Of a DNA stretch of 64,000 nt, positions 1-11,925 are shown piece after piece. Where the stretch lies: the NCBI GenBank assembly GCA_007922305.1, contig ML677333.1:16824676-16888675 (forward strand). Reading direction: 5' to 3'. A program made the position numbers and the translations under genes. The notes under the pieces are model-generated. The model worked only from the letters and a program-made list of their open reading frames with translations. It made no database searches and was not told where the DNA came from. This DNA is from Dermatemys mawii. Lineage: Eukaryota > Chordata > Testudines > Dermatemydidae. How positions within the stretch are numbered: the stretch's first letter is position 1; every line of letters begins with the position of its first letter.

Positions 1-160
1 CAAACGATTGCTATTCCCAAGGAGTATAACGTACATCGGCACTATGACTCAATGCACCGGGAAAAATATTTTTTACTATACTTTTGTATCGTTGTATGTG
101 TAACACTGAGGCTGAGTATGAGGATCAGATTTTTTAGGTGATGGAGTAGTTCACCTAAGG

Positions 161-494
161 CAGGGGGGTCTCAAACACGTGACCCGCGGGGTTATTTTCT
201 GTGGCCAGCCAAGCTCCCTATGCCCCCTCTCTCCCCGCACTTAATTTCCTGCAGCCGCCAAACTCTCTGCGCCCCCTGCCTCCTCCCTGCCTACCTCCAG
301 GTGCTAAGCACTTTCCAGGAGGGAGTGGGAAGGAGCAGGTAGCTGCACGCTCAGGGGAGGAGGCGGGGCAGGTGTGGAACCTCATGGAAGAGGTGGAGTG
401 GGGGGCGGGGGCAGCTAGTCAGTGATGCGGCCCTCAGGCCAATGAACTAGTCCTCATGCGGCCCTCGTGGTCATTTGAGTTTGAGAACCCCTGG
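161..494. mobile_element. Non-autonomous hAT-type element
   Basis: The ends are inverted copies of each other: CAGGGGGGTCTCAAAC at the left and GTTTGAGAACCCCTGG at the right. This is the usual hAT form (CAGGGGTTCTCAAAC). The interior is GC-rich and holds no transposase. The open frame at 201-425 lies wholly inside it and is not a gene. I see no clean 8-bp target duplication (flanks acctaagg and gggtacag), so the copy is probably old. Confidence 0.75.
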
Positions 495-506
495 GGTACA
501 GTGTGG

Positions 507-999
507 GTGTTTTCCCTCTGGTTACTCTGTTTATAGCACTCCCTGCCACACCTGGGTATTTGGGGAGGCTCGGCCTATCCCACCTGTGATACCTGCCACC
601 CATGAGTACTAGGGTGGGAAATAGGTGTGTGCTTTGGTTGTTATGTACAACTTTCTCTTCTCTGTGTTCCCAGCTTTAGTCATTGTGGCATTCAGAGTAT
701 GGAGCAGAGCAGCAGAAGCTACCCTAAAAGTGGCGGGGGGCCACCAGTGCCTGAACTGTGTCCCCACCTCCCTGTGCCTGAGATCCCACCCGAGGCCCCA
801 CCCTGACACTGCCTCTTCCCCTCAGACCTCTGCTTCCATGCCACCTCTTCCCTCCAAGATCCTGCCCGCCACCGTCTCCTCTCCGTCTCCTCTCCATGTT
901 GCTTGCCCTTACAACCAGTAAAAATGATGGGGTGAGGGCTCCCAGCCCTCCCTGGTCGAGCAGAGAGTGCTATAAACAGAGTAACCAGAGGGAAAACAC
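507..999. repeat. Foldback repeat with perfect 34-bp inverted arms
   Basis: Positions 507-540 and 966-999 are exact reverse complements (34 bp, no mismatch), separated by about 425 bp. The spacer includes a pyrimidine-rich CT/CCC stretch at about 750-900. No transposase is visible. The open frames on both strands here (609-1090) use this low-complexity DNA and look spurious. It could be a foldback DNA element or the ends of a MITE. The family is not recognised. Confidence 0.7.
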
Positions 1000-1009
1000 G
1001 TGCCCTGCA

Positions 1010-1640
1010 GGCAGTGTGCTGCTTTCCTGGGATAGTAGGGTAGAGTGTTAAGAAAGGGAAAAGAGGGATAATATTGGCATGAGAATGCAAAGTAAAAGAT
1101 GTGGTACTAGTCCATTGGGGGCCCTAAGCAGGAATGTTTCCCCCCTACACACATACACAAAACACATAATAAAAAAGAAAATGGGGTGGAGGGCCTTGAA
1201 CTGCTCAGGGCCCTAAGCAATTGTTTAGTCTGTTTATGCTTAGCTCCAGCTCTCCAAAGCAGAAACAAAACTCAGTTCTCTTTCCAGTCTTGTCTGATTG
1301 CCTTTCAGCCCTGAACTAGTTTCCCTCAGACCTGTGGTTAAAACAGACCAGCCCTACCTATGCTGGACGGTTGTGTTCTGTACCCAAGTTTGGGTTTTCG
1401 CTCCTGGGCCAGCAAAGGATGGGATCACAGCACTTTGCAGAGCAGCACAAATCATCCAGAGCCTACTGGTTTGACTCATAGTGTGGATGGCTCCTAGAGA
1501 GCCACACCTTGCTTCGCTGGTTGCGGGAGAGTTCCTGTTACATCACAGTGCCTTTGTCTGAGAGTCTGGACAACCCCTGGGTAGAAAACGCTGCTTGGAA
1601 ATACCAACGGTTCTTTCTGTTTATTTGAATGTAATATATT
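1010..1640. other. Unassigned sequence
   Basis: No gene is seen. The motif ggccctaagca occurs near 1121 and 1210, suggesting a fragment of an interspersed repeat around 1115-1250. The rest is featureless. Confidence 0.4.
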
Positions 1641-1648
1641 TTGAAAGT

Positions 1649-3276
1649 ATGGCTGATACTTAATTGCAGTTAACTTACGTGATTAACTAAAAAAAAGTCA
1701 TGATTAATTGCATGTTTAATTGCACTGTTAAACAATAGAATACCAATTGAAATTTATTAAACATTTTGGATGTTTTTCTACATTTTCAAATATATAGATT
1801 TTAATTACATCACAAAATACAAAGTGTACACTGCTCACTTTATATTATTTAATTACAACTATTTGCACTGTAAACATGATAAAAGAAATAGTATTTTTCA
1901 CTTCACCTTATACAAGTACTGTAGTGCAATCTCTTTATCATGGAAGCACAATTTATGTATGAAGGGTTTTTTTGTTACATAACTGCACTAAAAAAATAGA
2001 ACAATGTAAAACTTTTTAAAGCATACATGTCCACTCAGTCCTACTTCTTGTTCAACCAATTGCTAAGAGAAACAAGTTTGTTTACATTTGAAGGAGCTAA
2101 TGCTGCCCACTTTTTATTTATACTGTCATCTGAAAGTAAGAACAGATGTTCATATGGCACTTTTGTAGCCGGTATTGCAAGATATTTATGTGCTAGATAT
2201 GCTAAACACGCGTATGCCCCTTCATGCTTTGGCCACTATTCCAGAGGACGTATGTCCATGCTGATGATGCTCATTAAAAAAATATGTTAATTAAATTTGC
2301 AAGTGAACTCCTTGTGTGAGAATTTTATGTCTTCTTCTCTGTGTTTTTACCCATATTCTGCCATATATTTAATGTTATATCGGTCTCAGAAGATCACCAG
2401 CATGCTGTTAGTTTTAAGAACACTTTCACTACAGATTTGATAAAACACAAAGAAGTTACCAGTGTAAGATTTCTAAAGATAGCTACAGCACTTGACCCAA
2501 GATTTAAGAATCTGAAGTGCCTTCCAAAAGCTTATTGGACATGGTATGGAGCATGCGTTCAGAAGTCTTAAAAGAGTAACAAACCAATGTGGAACCTACA
2601 GCTCTGGAACCACCAAAAAAGAAAATCAATCTTTTGCTGATGGCATCTGACTCTGATGATGAAAATGAACATGCATCAGTCTGCACTGCTTTGGATCATT
2701 ATCAAGCAGAACCCATCATAGGCATGTCCTCTGGAATGGTGGTTGAAGCATGAAGGGACATATGAATCTTTAGCGTATCTGGTACGTAAATATCTTGCAA
2801 TGCTGGCTACAACAGTGCCATGCAGACGTCTGTTCTCACTTTCATGAGACATTGTAAACAAGAAGCAGGCAGCATTATTTCCTGCAAATGTAAATAAACT
2901 TGTTTGTCTGAGCAATTGACTGAACAAAAGTAGGACTGAGTGGACTTGTAGGCTCTAACGATTTACATTGCTTTATTTTTGAATGCAGTTATTTTTTGTA
3001 CATAATTAAAAAGTTGTAAGTTCCACTTTCATGATAAAGAGATTGAACTATGGTACCTATATTAAGTGAATTGAGAAATAATGTTTCTTTTCTTTTTACA
3101 GTTCAAATATTTATAATAAAAATAAATATTAAGTGAGCATGGTACACTTTGTATTCTTTATTGTAATTGAAATCAATATATTTGAACCTGTGGAAAACAT
3201 CTGAAGTATTTATTAAATAGTATTCTATTATTGTTTAACAGCACAATTAATTTTTAAAATCACTTGATAGCCCTAA
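1649..3276 (+). mobile_element. Palindromic hAT element with decayed transposase
   Basis: The left arm (about 1650-2260) is an inverted copy of the right arm (about 2720-3275), including the 3' coding end of the transposase. For example, the segment with ccactcagtcctact near 2031 is the reverse complement of the one near 2930. The flanks ttgaaagt (1641-1648) and ttgaaaga (3277-3284) match at 7 of 8 bases, which suits the 8-bp hAT target duplication. The sequence recalls a family very common in turtle genomes. That family assignment is from memory. Confidence 0.8.
2341..2930 (+). pseudogene. hAT transposase C-terminal half, degenerate
   Basis: Translation of the plus strand gives a hAT/ZBED-type transposase tail. 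It includes a block with LDPRFKNLKCLPK (about 2491-2530), an acidic linker rich in Asp, Glu and Ser (about 2640-2680), and the C-terminal hAT dimerisation region (about 2750-2930). That last region keeps YESLAYLVRKYLA, ATTVPC, LFSLS and NKLVCLSN. Reading needs frame changes and passes stop codons, including one where Trp is expected near the end, so it is not functional. There is no BED zinc finger and no N-terminal catalytic region: the 5' half of the element is an inverted copy of this same tail. In a working hAT element this protein would bind the terminal repeats and cut and paste the DNA. Confidence 0.8.
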
Positions 3277-3784
3277 TTGAAAGAGATTTTGATGATTATT
3301 TGCAAAGACAAAAGCTATTGGACCTTATTCAACCTAGCCTAAGCAGATATATAACTGTTTGTGGCCAATGGCAGATGTGCCGATTTACACCAGGAGTGAA
3401 TTTTGTCTTCTGTTTCTGTGCTGTCAAACTATGATTGTTTATGAGCTAAAAAATGCTGAAGGAGCTGGGTTAAAAACAGATATACTCACCTGCTAAAATA
3501 AGAACAAGCTATGTTCCTGTTAATAAAACAGGCTATGGAACAGAGATGTGCAAAGCTGCTTTGGTTTCCGTGTGCCTGATTCTCATTTTTGCTGTGGCCT
3601 CTTTACCTCATTTTGGCAGTAAATTATGTAACTTATGCCCACTTTAAAAGGCTTTAATATAAATGAGAACTGGGCCACGGATGTGTGGATTTACACCATG
3701 AGATTTGCTTGGCATGGTGTACGTACAAATAAAACTCAGCTGAAACCACTGAATGTTACCTTATTTTGCCTCTATGCTATCACC
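3277..3784. other. Unassigned sequence
   Basis: AT-rich DNA with no gene. A short stretch near 3640-3670 (ctttaatataaatgaga) resembles one near 54045 and may be an ancient repeat. Confidence 0.35.
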
Positions 3785-3975
3785 AATTATTATTAATTAT
3801 TATTATTATTATTAATTATTATTTATTTGTATTACACAAGCACCTAGACACCTCAGTGATGGCTCAGAGCCTTAGTCAGCTAGGCACTGTCCAAACATAG
3901 AACAAAAGATGTTCCCTGTCCTGAAGAGTTTGCAGAATAAGACCAGAGACAACAGGTGGCTACAGCAGACAGCGG
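3785..3975 (-). repeat. L2-type LINE 3' tail (antisense)
   Basis: An (ATT)n tract is followed by agcacctagacacctcagtg and then a block with ctaggcactgtccaaacatag. This is the reverse complement of the 3' end common to sauropsid L2-like LINEs, which end in a statement of the form 'gcctagcacaatgggg...gtaataca' plus an AAT-rich tail. No coding sequence remains. The class is assigned from memory of the consensus. Confidence 0.6.
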
Positions 3976-6900
3976 GAACACATGGTTATAATTTCTTCAT
4001 AGTTTTGTTGTAAATCCATAAATGAGCCAAGATTCACTTGAGTTGAAATGAAACCCTAAACCAGGTGTGGTTCAGCAGTTACAGGGTTTGCTGCAAACTT
4101 TTTACAGATCTCTGTTATAAAAGTCTTTTGTTTTCTTAAAGTTCCTACCATGTGTGTTTACCATTTTGTGGCTCTGATCTCCTTTGAAATGCATTGTAAA
4201 GGCAGATAAGTTCAGGTTCTTCTATCTTTCTATGGCTCTGCCACTTTGCATGTAGCAGACAAGGTAGCTTATTATTCCCATTGCAAAATCAGGCCCCCAA
4301 GACAATTAGATACTAAAGTTCATTTTCCAGGCTGCTCGTCAAACTCCAAAAATGACTGAAAGACGTTATTAAGAATATGTGGTGGTGGTGGTGGTGGAGG
4401 AAGAGGTTTGGATTGGATACATTTGACATGTCATTTTTTATATTTATGTTTATAAATCAGCAGCTCTATATCCAAAAACCCTCTCTTGTCCTCAACACAA
4501 CAAAACATTAGAGTCAGTGTTGAACATACGTTCTTAATTTTCCTGAAGGCCCTTGAGATACATCACACTGCAGAACATGTCATATTCACTACAACCTACT
4601 GACTGGTAAAACAAAAGATAAAATATGACTTCAGAAGATTATTCAAAGGAAGCCACTGTAAAGTCAAAATCCTCAAACTATATTTAAAGCTTGAAGTGGG
4701 ACAATTCACCTCAAATAAGAGCAAATAAAAGATACTTTAAAAGCATAGGATTAAAAACTAGACATAAAAAAGCAGTGTTACCCTCTTTTCAATTAATAGA
4801 ACAAACTACATTATGAGCACATTTTGAAGTATACATCAAACTGATTTTTCCCCTTTATCCTTTTTAATCTCTACCAGATGCACTTTCTTTAAATTCAAGT
4901 TTTACATTCCTAAGCATAACTTGTCTGAACACACAGAAAGAGTATTGAGAGACATTAGTGATTTTTGGGCGGGTTGGTTTTTTTACAACGGTTAGTGGCT
5001 TAACTTCTTAAATGTCTCTGCTTTATATAGTTCCTTTGCTTTATTTTGGTACCTGCTGTAGATTCAAAAACAATTTTATATTGTCCTTCTGCAACATGTT
5101 AGCAAAGGAAAAAAAGTGACCTCTAGGAAAAACTGACTTCTTTGTTCCTGGCATTATACAAAAAAAGACTTTATAATGATATTTTAAAGTTTAAATGATG
5201 GTACATATCTTGATTGAAATCTCAGGATGGGCATTCTCTAAGATGAAAGGAGGGTTTTCATGAAGACAGACCAATGCTCAGTAGTAGTTTTCTCTGCTTG
5301 ATCCCTCAGGATAAGAGTTTTCTCAGGGCACAATGAAATGCAGTTCCCATAAACATTGTTGTTTTACAAGAGCTCATCAGTAATGATTTTTCCCTCTCTT
5401 AACATTGTACTGTGGATCAGGATGGCTTTGCTGTTATTATTTTTCTTAATTAGAACTGCAAGTATGTGATACAAAGTATTGTGTTTGTGTATGTTTTTTA
5501 TTTTTCCCAGTACAGGGAGTATCCATGAATCTCTTCCCATTGTAGCTCATCTCTGCAATCATTTTTATTCATTTAAGGCAGCATGGTATGTTTTAATGAT
5601 GTTCAACAGTTTTTTGCAAAACTTCAGCAACTCTGCCTGCTGACCTTGTGCTGTAAACACAAAGGCTGTTCCATGGAAAATAAAAAACAGCGGCACTTTT
5701 TAATTATTTTTTCCACAGGAAACAAACCTGACTAATTATTGTTTTAGTGTGTATGTCTCAGCTGGAAGGACAAGAATAATTGCATTTTTAAACATTGTCA
5801 AATCCATCACATACAAAAAGTGAAATACACATAATACTAAAAATAGCTCTTGAAGAGGAAACTCCAGGGTACATGGTACAAAATAAACCCCTCATATTTT
5901 TGATTAATCAACTCCGTATCCCCCTTTCCCTCATCTTTCACTTTAATGGCCAAAAGACATTTGCCTGTCCCCAGCATGCATGTCACCATTAAACCAGGGA
6001 GTTTGCCTGAGGCCATACCTATATATCTGATCCATGCATAATGAAGCATGAAGCTGCCAATTTAGGGAGCGTCTGCTATGGCAGAGACTGATAGGCATTT
6101 CATTTGCTGAACTCCCATGGGACCTCACACATCTCAGGGTTCGTGTAGTATTTATTTTAGGCCCTCACATTTCTCATCTGTGAACTTCAAACCATAGGTA
6201 CAATGGGTAACATGAGATCTGCATGAAAAAGCTCTCCAGGTACTTTTAAATGTAGCTGAACAGAGTGGGGATGTTGTGCATGCGTGAAGTAGGCTTGCCT
6301 GGGAAATGAAGGAGTATTAAGCCTCGTCCACACAACAGCTGCCTAAGTCTTTCAACGCATGATGACAACAGCTTTATTCTAATGACGTCTCTGCTTTACA
6401 CTTGTACCACATGGATTGTATTGTACTAAGTACTGTGCGTATCTGTATTTTTCAAACATTATTGCTGCTCTGCTGTGCTTTCTAAAAGGAAAAGTTCTAG
6501 TGCTGCTTTTAAAGTACATTCTTGTTTGGATTGAGGACTAAAAGGCAGATGGATTGGAGGAATAGCAAGCCCAGATGCTATGCACCTTTGAAATCTAAGG
6601 AGAGAGTAATGAGCCTGAAATAATTGTTCTGCGGCTCAAAAACCTGATCTTACGCCACAAGCAAAGTAAATAAATATTTGTTTTCTACATGTAATGTAGC
6701 TATGTGCTGATAGATATAGATTCTATATCTTATGCAGGGCTACATTTTGGCATTAACACGTGGACTAATACTAGGGTCTTACTCATAAACAATAAAAAAA
6801 CCTTTCTATTCTGTTTACGTCTCTTTTCCAAATAGGTCTCTTTTTTTTCCCCCAAAAATGCCTTTTTGATATTTCCTGTTGTAATTGTATGGGATGTAAT

Positions 6901-7489
6901 TATGAACAGGGCCTCTGAACAAACCTAACATATAAGCACCCCAATAATGACGTGATTTCAGAAACTGGAACTGTACAGTATAAAGTAGCAAGTAACATTA
7001 CACCCAGAAAAATACGTTGATTTGGCATCTAGGTATATATGCATTATGGGTTTAACTTTAAGTTCATTGCTAGTCTCACTCTACTCCCATTTCTGGATTC
7101 AGGGCTTAGTGCCTTATAGAATCAAACTTTATAATAGGCCCTGGCTGTGCCTGCTGAAGTCAAGAAACCAGAGACTCAGCTGGGGTAAACAGGCTTTAAC
7201 ACAGTGACATCAGTTTACTTTGGCTGGGGATCTGCCCCAACATTGCCAAACAGTTTCCATTATAAGCCATTGATTACACATGCTTCTGTCTTTCTAAAAC
7301 ATTCACCTCTTGTGCCATAGTTTTCTGCACTTGGTCTCAATTCAAATGCGATTTTTTTTCCTGAAAGTTACAAAAAGAGTTAATGTTGGCCTTTTTTTTT
7401 TTTTTTAGGGAGTTTGCACGCAAATACACAATGTACATATTATGTGCAACTCTGTGAATGTGGTAGTTGTCTATTGAATAATGTAGCTG
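3976..7489. other. Unassigned AT-rich DNA
   Basis: About 3.5 kb with no gene or clear transposon ends. Only minor features are seen: a GGT run near 4379-4398 and several poly-A/poly-T tracts (for example 6841-6850 and 7391-7407). Open frames here are under 75 codons with no recognisable domain. Confidence 0.5.
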
Positions 7490-7645
7490 TACAAAAGAGC
7501 AGACAAACTGGGTCAGACCAAAGGTCCATAGTTCTGTCTTCTGACAGTGGCCAATGCCAGGTGCTCCAGAGGGAATGAACAGAACAGGTAATCAAGTGAT
7601 CCATCCCTGGTCGCCCATTCCTAACTGCTGGCAAAATCTATAAAT
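7490..7645 (+). repeat. Sauropsid interspersed repeat, probably CR1-associated
   Basis: The block reads ctgggtcagaccaaaggtcc, then gacagtggccaatgccaggt, then a stretch with gggaatgaacagaacagg and agtgatccatccctggtcgcc. I recognise it as a repeat widespread in turtles and crocodilians, often found with CR1 LINEs. Class uncertain. The frame on the opposite strand is not a gene. Confidence 0.6.
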
Positions 7646-8391
7646 CTAGGTGAACTACGTACAGCAGAAAAAATTCGCTAATAGTGTTTGTTGTTACCCT
7701 TAATCTGTAGTATGTTTCATAAGCATAGTTTTTACTTTGTATTTTTCATATAAATAACTTTGGAGTCTCGTTGTCTCGCATAGCCAGAGTAGTATGTGAT
7801 GGTGTAAGTTTAAAAACATGCTGCATGTAAATGTTTGCCTATATACAATTTATTGTACTGCTTGAGCAATTAACTGTGATCTTTTTATGAACAAACCCTC
7901 TTTTATCATTTTTATTAAAACAGAAGTGGAGTAAGATTTATCTAGTACATTGAATATTGTAATTTCTTCATTTTGGAATGTTCTATTATGGAAACTTTTG
8001 TGTGTTTATATATTATTATGTGTCTCTGCACAAAAATGTTATATGTGTATGACCATTTCACTAGGCTAGTCTAAATGAACTTGTGTTGTTGTGGTATCCA
8101 TGGAGGAGCAAATATACTTTCATGGTGAATTCTGTCCACTGTGCTGCAACTACTGCCAAGCAATTCCTTTAAGCAGCTTCTGTAGTGTGGCTTTTGTATA
8201 CACATATATGTATGCAGCTGTTTATACATATGCACTATATATGTGTATGTGTATATATATATATATATATATATTTATGAATGTTTATATTATATATGTA
8301 CACACACATATATGTATATATACAAATCTATACGTGTATATAGATTTACATATGTGCACACACACACATACAAGCTGTACATAGGTATATT

Positions 8392-8428
<37 letters not shown>

Positions 8429-9259
8429 GTCATTTATTTCCTTTAATTGCTAAGTTTAAAGATGAAGGATGAAGGCTATAGCCATTTATTGATTCATATG
8501 TCAAATAGGATGCAGCTGACTGCAATGCAGATATTCTGCTACTGCCCGTGGAATTCAGCCATGACGAGTAAGGACCACCCTCTAATGGAGAAAGATAGTA
8601 TGTCGACTTTAGGCCTCATTTGAATACCGGCTCTTGGCTTTGCCTTTGTAGCATGACTGCAGCATGATGCAATGAAGCAGAGACCATGCAAAGCCTTTAC
8701 CCAGAAGGCACATTTTACACACAGCTTCTCTAGAGAATATTTCAGATGCTTCTTCTTTAGGACTATGCCCAAAGCCAAAGTGTGTTGAAACCTGTCTCTC
8801 AGTTTATATTTTATTCAGTTTATATTTTATATATATGAACAACCAGCATTTCAGCCATGTAAGTCCTAGTAGCACACATGGACATTACCTTTATTAATCT
8901 ATTCAAAGTGAAAGCAATGTTACTGGCCGTGGTAATTCATAGCTAGGAGATTGTGAGCAGGGCCTTTATTTCAGAAGAAGAGATGCCTTTCATTTTGGTC
9001 AAACGAATGAAAAAAAAAACATAATTGCTCCCTCTTGAAGGCTGTCTTGAATATCATCCATGTAAAAACCTCAGGTTCTATGAATACTTTTCCACAAAGA
9101 CAGCAAATATCTCCCTTACACAGTTGAAATAGTTCATTTCCACAGGAAGGTAGTTCAGTTTATTTTCAGTTAGTGTCTAACTTAGAAATGTCTGTGCATG
9201 CTATTCAACAGGAAGCAGTCAGCAAGAGATACTCAAGTATATGTTCAGATTCTCTCTTA
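7646..9259. other. Unassigned DNA around a microsatellite
   Basis: AT-rich sequence without genes, apart from the TA/CA microsatellite at about 8190-8435. Short frames at 8091-8446 translate the microsatellite into Tyr/Ile/Cys-rich nonsense. Confidence 0.5.
8190..8435. repeat. Compound TA/CA/TG microsatellite
   Basis: Two pure (TA)n runs near 8251-8274 and 8403-8429 flank interrupted CA/TG/TATG motifs. The whole is close to self-complementary and could form a cruciform. It is likely to be length-variable. Confidence 0.9.
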
Positions 9260-9465
9260 GCATATGTCTACATTGCAAATTAAAAAAACCTTCGCTGGCC
9301 TGTACCAGATGACTTGGCTTGCAGGACTTGGTCTAAGGGGCTGTTTAATTGTGAAGTGTGAGTTTTCCAGAGCTTGGGTTGCAGCTCTAGCCTAATGTCT
9401 ACACTGGCCCAAGTCAGCTGGCACAGGCCATCAGTGAGTGTCTAACTGCAGTGTAGACATATTTT
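9260..9465. mobile_element. Harbinger-like palindromic MITE
   Basis: The left end has catatgtctacattgcaa and the right end ttaactgcagtgtagacata-type sequence (tctaactgcagtgtagacat at 9441-9460). These are inverted copies with the 'tgtctacact' terminus shared by the other MITEs in this window. TTA precedes the left end, but the right target duplication is not clear. Confidence 0.65.
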
Positions 9466-10264
9466 CAGAGAAACCACATGCATGTATGACTTCCCCACAT
9501 TTCATTGCTACGAGGTATTCCTTAGTGGGCATTGAAACTACTTCTCAAGACAACAGAACTAATTCAATTATTCATTGAGCTATCATGCTGCACCAAACAA
9601 ATCCCTCAAAGACTATAAGCTTTGGCTGGTGAGAGAAGACTGCAGCTTGCTCTGCTGGTTCATTGACTTTTAGGTTCAGAATGAAATGCAAGCCTGAAAT
9701 TATGCTCTAGAGCTAGCAGGTAATTCAGACATTCATACCTGCAAGAACCTGCAGAGTTGTTGTAATGAAAGATAATGTTCAGAATTAGATCAATGAATGT
9801 TTTGGTATCCAGTCTGGAATAGGTAATTATCTTCCCCCTCACTCCAGTTATAGGCACAATGGTATCCAGCTACCTAATTTCAACATAGGCCTCATGTGAA
9901 TACTTTGACTCATTCAAATGATACAATCTCTGAAATAGCACTTGGGAACACTCCCTGCCCTCCCCCATTGACTTGCAAGTATGATAAAAATGGTAAACTT
10001 TAAGGAAGAGAAGTGGTGAGGCAGAATTTACCTACCCTTTCCCTTACATCCTACTGCTTCTAATGCCATCAGTGTACATATCGTGCTTCTTGTCAGTATC
10101 CAGCCTGGGCTGAGGAAGCGAATGAGCCAACTAGCAGACCAAATTCGATGATGAATCCTGGTCATGTGTCATATGAGGCATGTCACACACACACACAGTA
10201 AGAATGCCACATGTCTTTCTAACCACGTATGTGGTTCCCATCATCTTTTAATCTGACAGCTTCC
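9466..10264. other. Unassigned sequence
   Basis: No gene. A short CA run lies at about 10188-10198. Nothing else is recognisable. Confidence 0.45.
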
Positions 10265-10545
10265 CAAGGATTTGTACATTTAGCCTCACAAGACCCTGAG
10301 AGGTTGGGAAATATTTTTTCTTATTCCCAATTTACTACTGGAACACTGGAGCACCAAGAGATGTGCTGTGTAAGTGTGTCCTGACAAGTTCATGACAAAA
10401 TTCCCCATTGACTCTTATGGAGTTAGGAATGTCATTCGGTGACTTATTCAAGGTCAAGGAGGAGGTATGAGGCAGGTCCAGGCAATGAATCCATATTGCC
10501 CGAATTTTGGCCCAGTGCACAACCATAAGACATTATGCTGATAAT
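10265..10545 (+). repeat. MIR/CORE-SINE-like ancient repeat
   Basis: The sequence runs from 'agcctcacaagaccctgagagg' type sequence through 'ttattcccaatttac' to a tail with 'cattcggtgacttattcaaggtc'. This is the order seen in MIR-like amniote SINEs: 'cctcacaacaccctgtgagg', 'ccattttacag', then 'agtgacttgcccaaggtc'. It is strongly diverged and has no working pol III boxes. Confidence 0.5.
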
Positions 10546-11019
10546 TAGACACAATTGGATTTACAAGTGCTTTTGCAACCCAAACTCCAAGGCATAAGGG
10601 GCCACAGGCTTTCTGTGTAACCTTCAGCAAATCAATTAACTTTATGTCTCTGCTGCTTCATCTGTAAAACAGGGCTAATAAAATATATACCTCACAGAGG
10701 TGGTAAAGTACTTTTGCAGACATGATTCTCTTAAGCACCTGAGAGTCTAGGATATCCTAGAGAATAAAATTATCTAGAAATGAGAATTATAATTACTCTG
10801 GTGCTGGCTTCATCCCCACTATGCTGCTTCAAGGATTGACTTTATTGGTCAATTTCTTTGTACATGTCTTTAAAAGAATTTTGTGTGGATATAACAGACA
10901 AGGTGCCCAAAACAAACAACCAAAAGGTACCGTTTGGTCAGAGATATGGGGTGATGGAAACTGTTCACCTGGTACTGTTTTCCTTGAAGTTTCAACCTAT
11001 CTGGCCGTTTGTTATCCAG
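10546..11019. other. Unassigned sequence
   Basis: No gene or repeat is recognised. The two overlapping short frames at 10821-11061 run into the Penelope insertion and share no known domain. Confidence 0.4.
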
Positions 11020-11032
11020 TGTAAAAATTCAG

Positions 11033-11154
11033 AAGTGACAAAGAGTCCTGTGGCACCTTAAAGACGAACTAAAAATTTTAGTTCGTCTTTAAGGTGCCAT
11101 AGGACTCTTTGTGACTTCTGCAATTCCAGACTAACACGGCTACCCCTCTGATTC
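11033..11154 (+). mobile_element. Penelope-like 3' end, inverted duplication, with 13-bp TSD
   Basis: The 122-bp insert lies between perfect copies of TGTAAAAATTCAG at 11020-11032 and 11155-11167. It holds the Penelope 3' end twice. The segment with 'ctttaaggtgcca', 'ggactctttgtgacttct' and 'ctaacacggctacccctctg' reads forward from 11076. A reverse-complement copy of its first 43 or so bases occupies 11033-11075, with one mismatch. The same tail closes the coding copy at 16105-16158. It looks like a short, inverted reverse-transcription product. Confidence 0.85.
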
Positions 11155-11309
11155 TGTAAAAATTCAGTTGCAAGTCCTTAGAGTGTCCACGTTCAATTAG
11201 TCTGGCTTCCCCCAGAGGTGCTGGACCGCTGTCCTGGAACGACTCCTTGCACTGTTAGAACCAAAGTTACAAAATGACATTTTTTTTAAACAGTGCAAAA
11301 ACACTATGG

Positions 11310-11400
11310 ACCAAATTCTCAGCTGGTGTAAATCAGCACAACTTTGTTGACATTGGCGGAGCTATACCATTTACACAAGCTGATGACCATATATCTAAAA
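11310..11400. repeat. Ancient palindromic MITE-like repeat
   Basis: An imperfect palindrome: agctggtgtaaatcagcaca on the left and the inverted form (tttacacaagct) on the right, around the centre near 11352. A related unit lies at 55015-55095. Confidence 0.5.
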
Positions 11401-11920
11401 ATGTCTTGTCTGAGTTACATATGAGGGGGGGCCAAATTCTGTGCACCATAACACTATGCAATCTTACTGCTTTCCAAGTAGCTGCAAGAGTATAACTGAG
11501 GGCATGTTCTGGTTCATTTTGTTTTACTGAGCTTTGGTAATCATTTTAAATCTCAAAATCCCTGTCACCATTTGATTCACTTGAATTATCATTCTAAGCA
11601 CTTTTATTACTGGATTAATTAGGAATCAGGGCAGAATCACACTGCCTAATGACTTATTGTATCCTTCTCTGTTGCCTGTCAGTAACACCACGTTCTGAAC
11701 AGGGACAGCACCAGCTGTACTGCAGCCTTTTAGCAAGTCCTCAAAAATCCCCATTTGTGTTGGAGAAATACTGCATTTCCTCACTTGACTGGGTGCACTA
11801 CGTTATGGCCAGTCAGAACGCCCTGGCAACAGTGGCCATAGAATTAACATTTTTCTATTCCAAATTCACCTACTAAACTAAAGTGGATGCATAAAAATTA
11901 TTGTTTATTTATTTGTGTTA
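11401..11920. other. Unassigned sequence
   Basis: No gene or element is recognised. It ends at the LTR target site. Confidence 0.4.
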
Positions 11921-11925
11921 CCATA

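Noticed and set aside
719..1090. 123-codon and 98-codon frames on opposite strands
   Set aside because: They cover the pyrimidine-rich core of the foldback repeat. Composition explains them and no domain is seen.
2027..2290. 87-codon plus-strand frame
   Set aside because: It is the antisense of the transposase C-terminus in the inverted left arm of the hAT element, mirrored by the minus-strand frame at 2676-2927.
8091..8446. Two Tyr/Ile/Cys-rich frames
   Set aside because: Translations of the TA/CA microsatellite.
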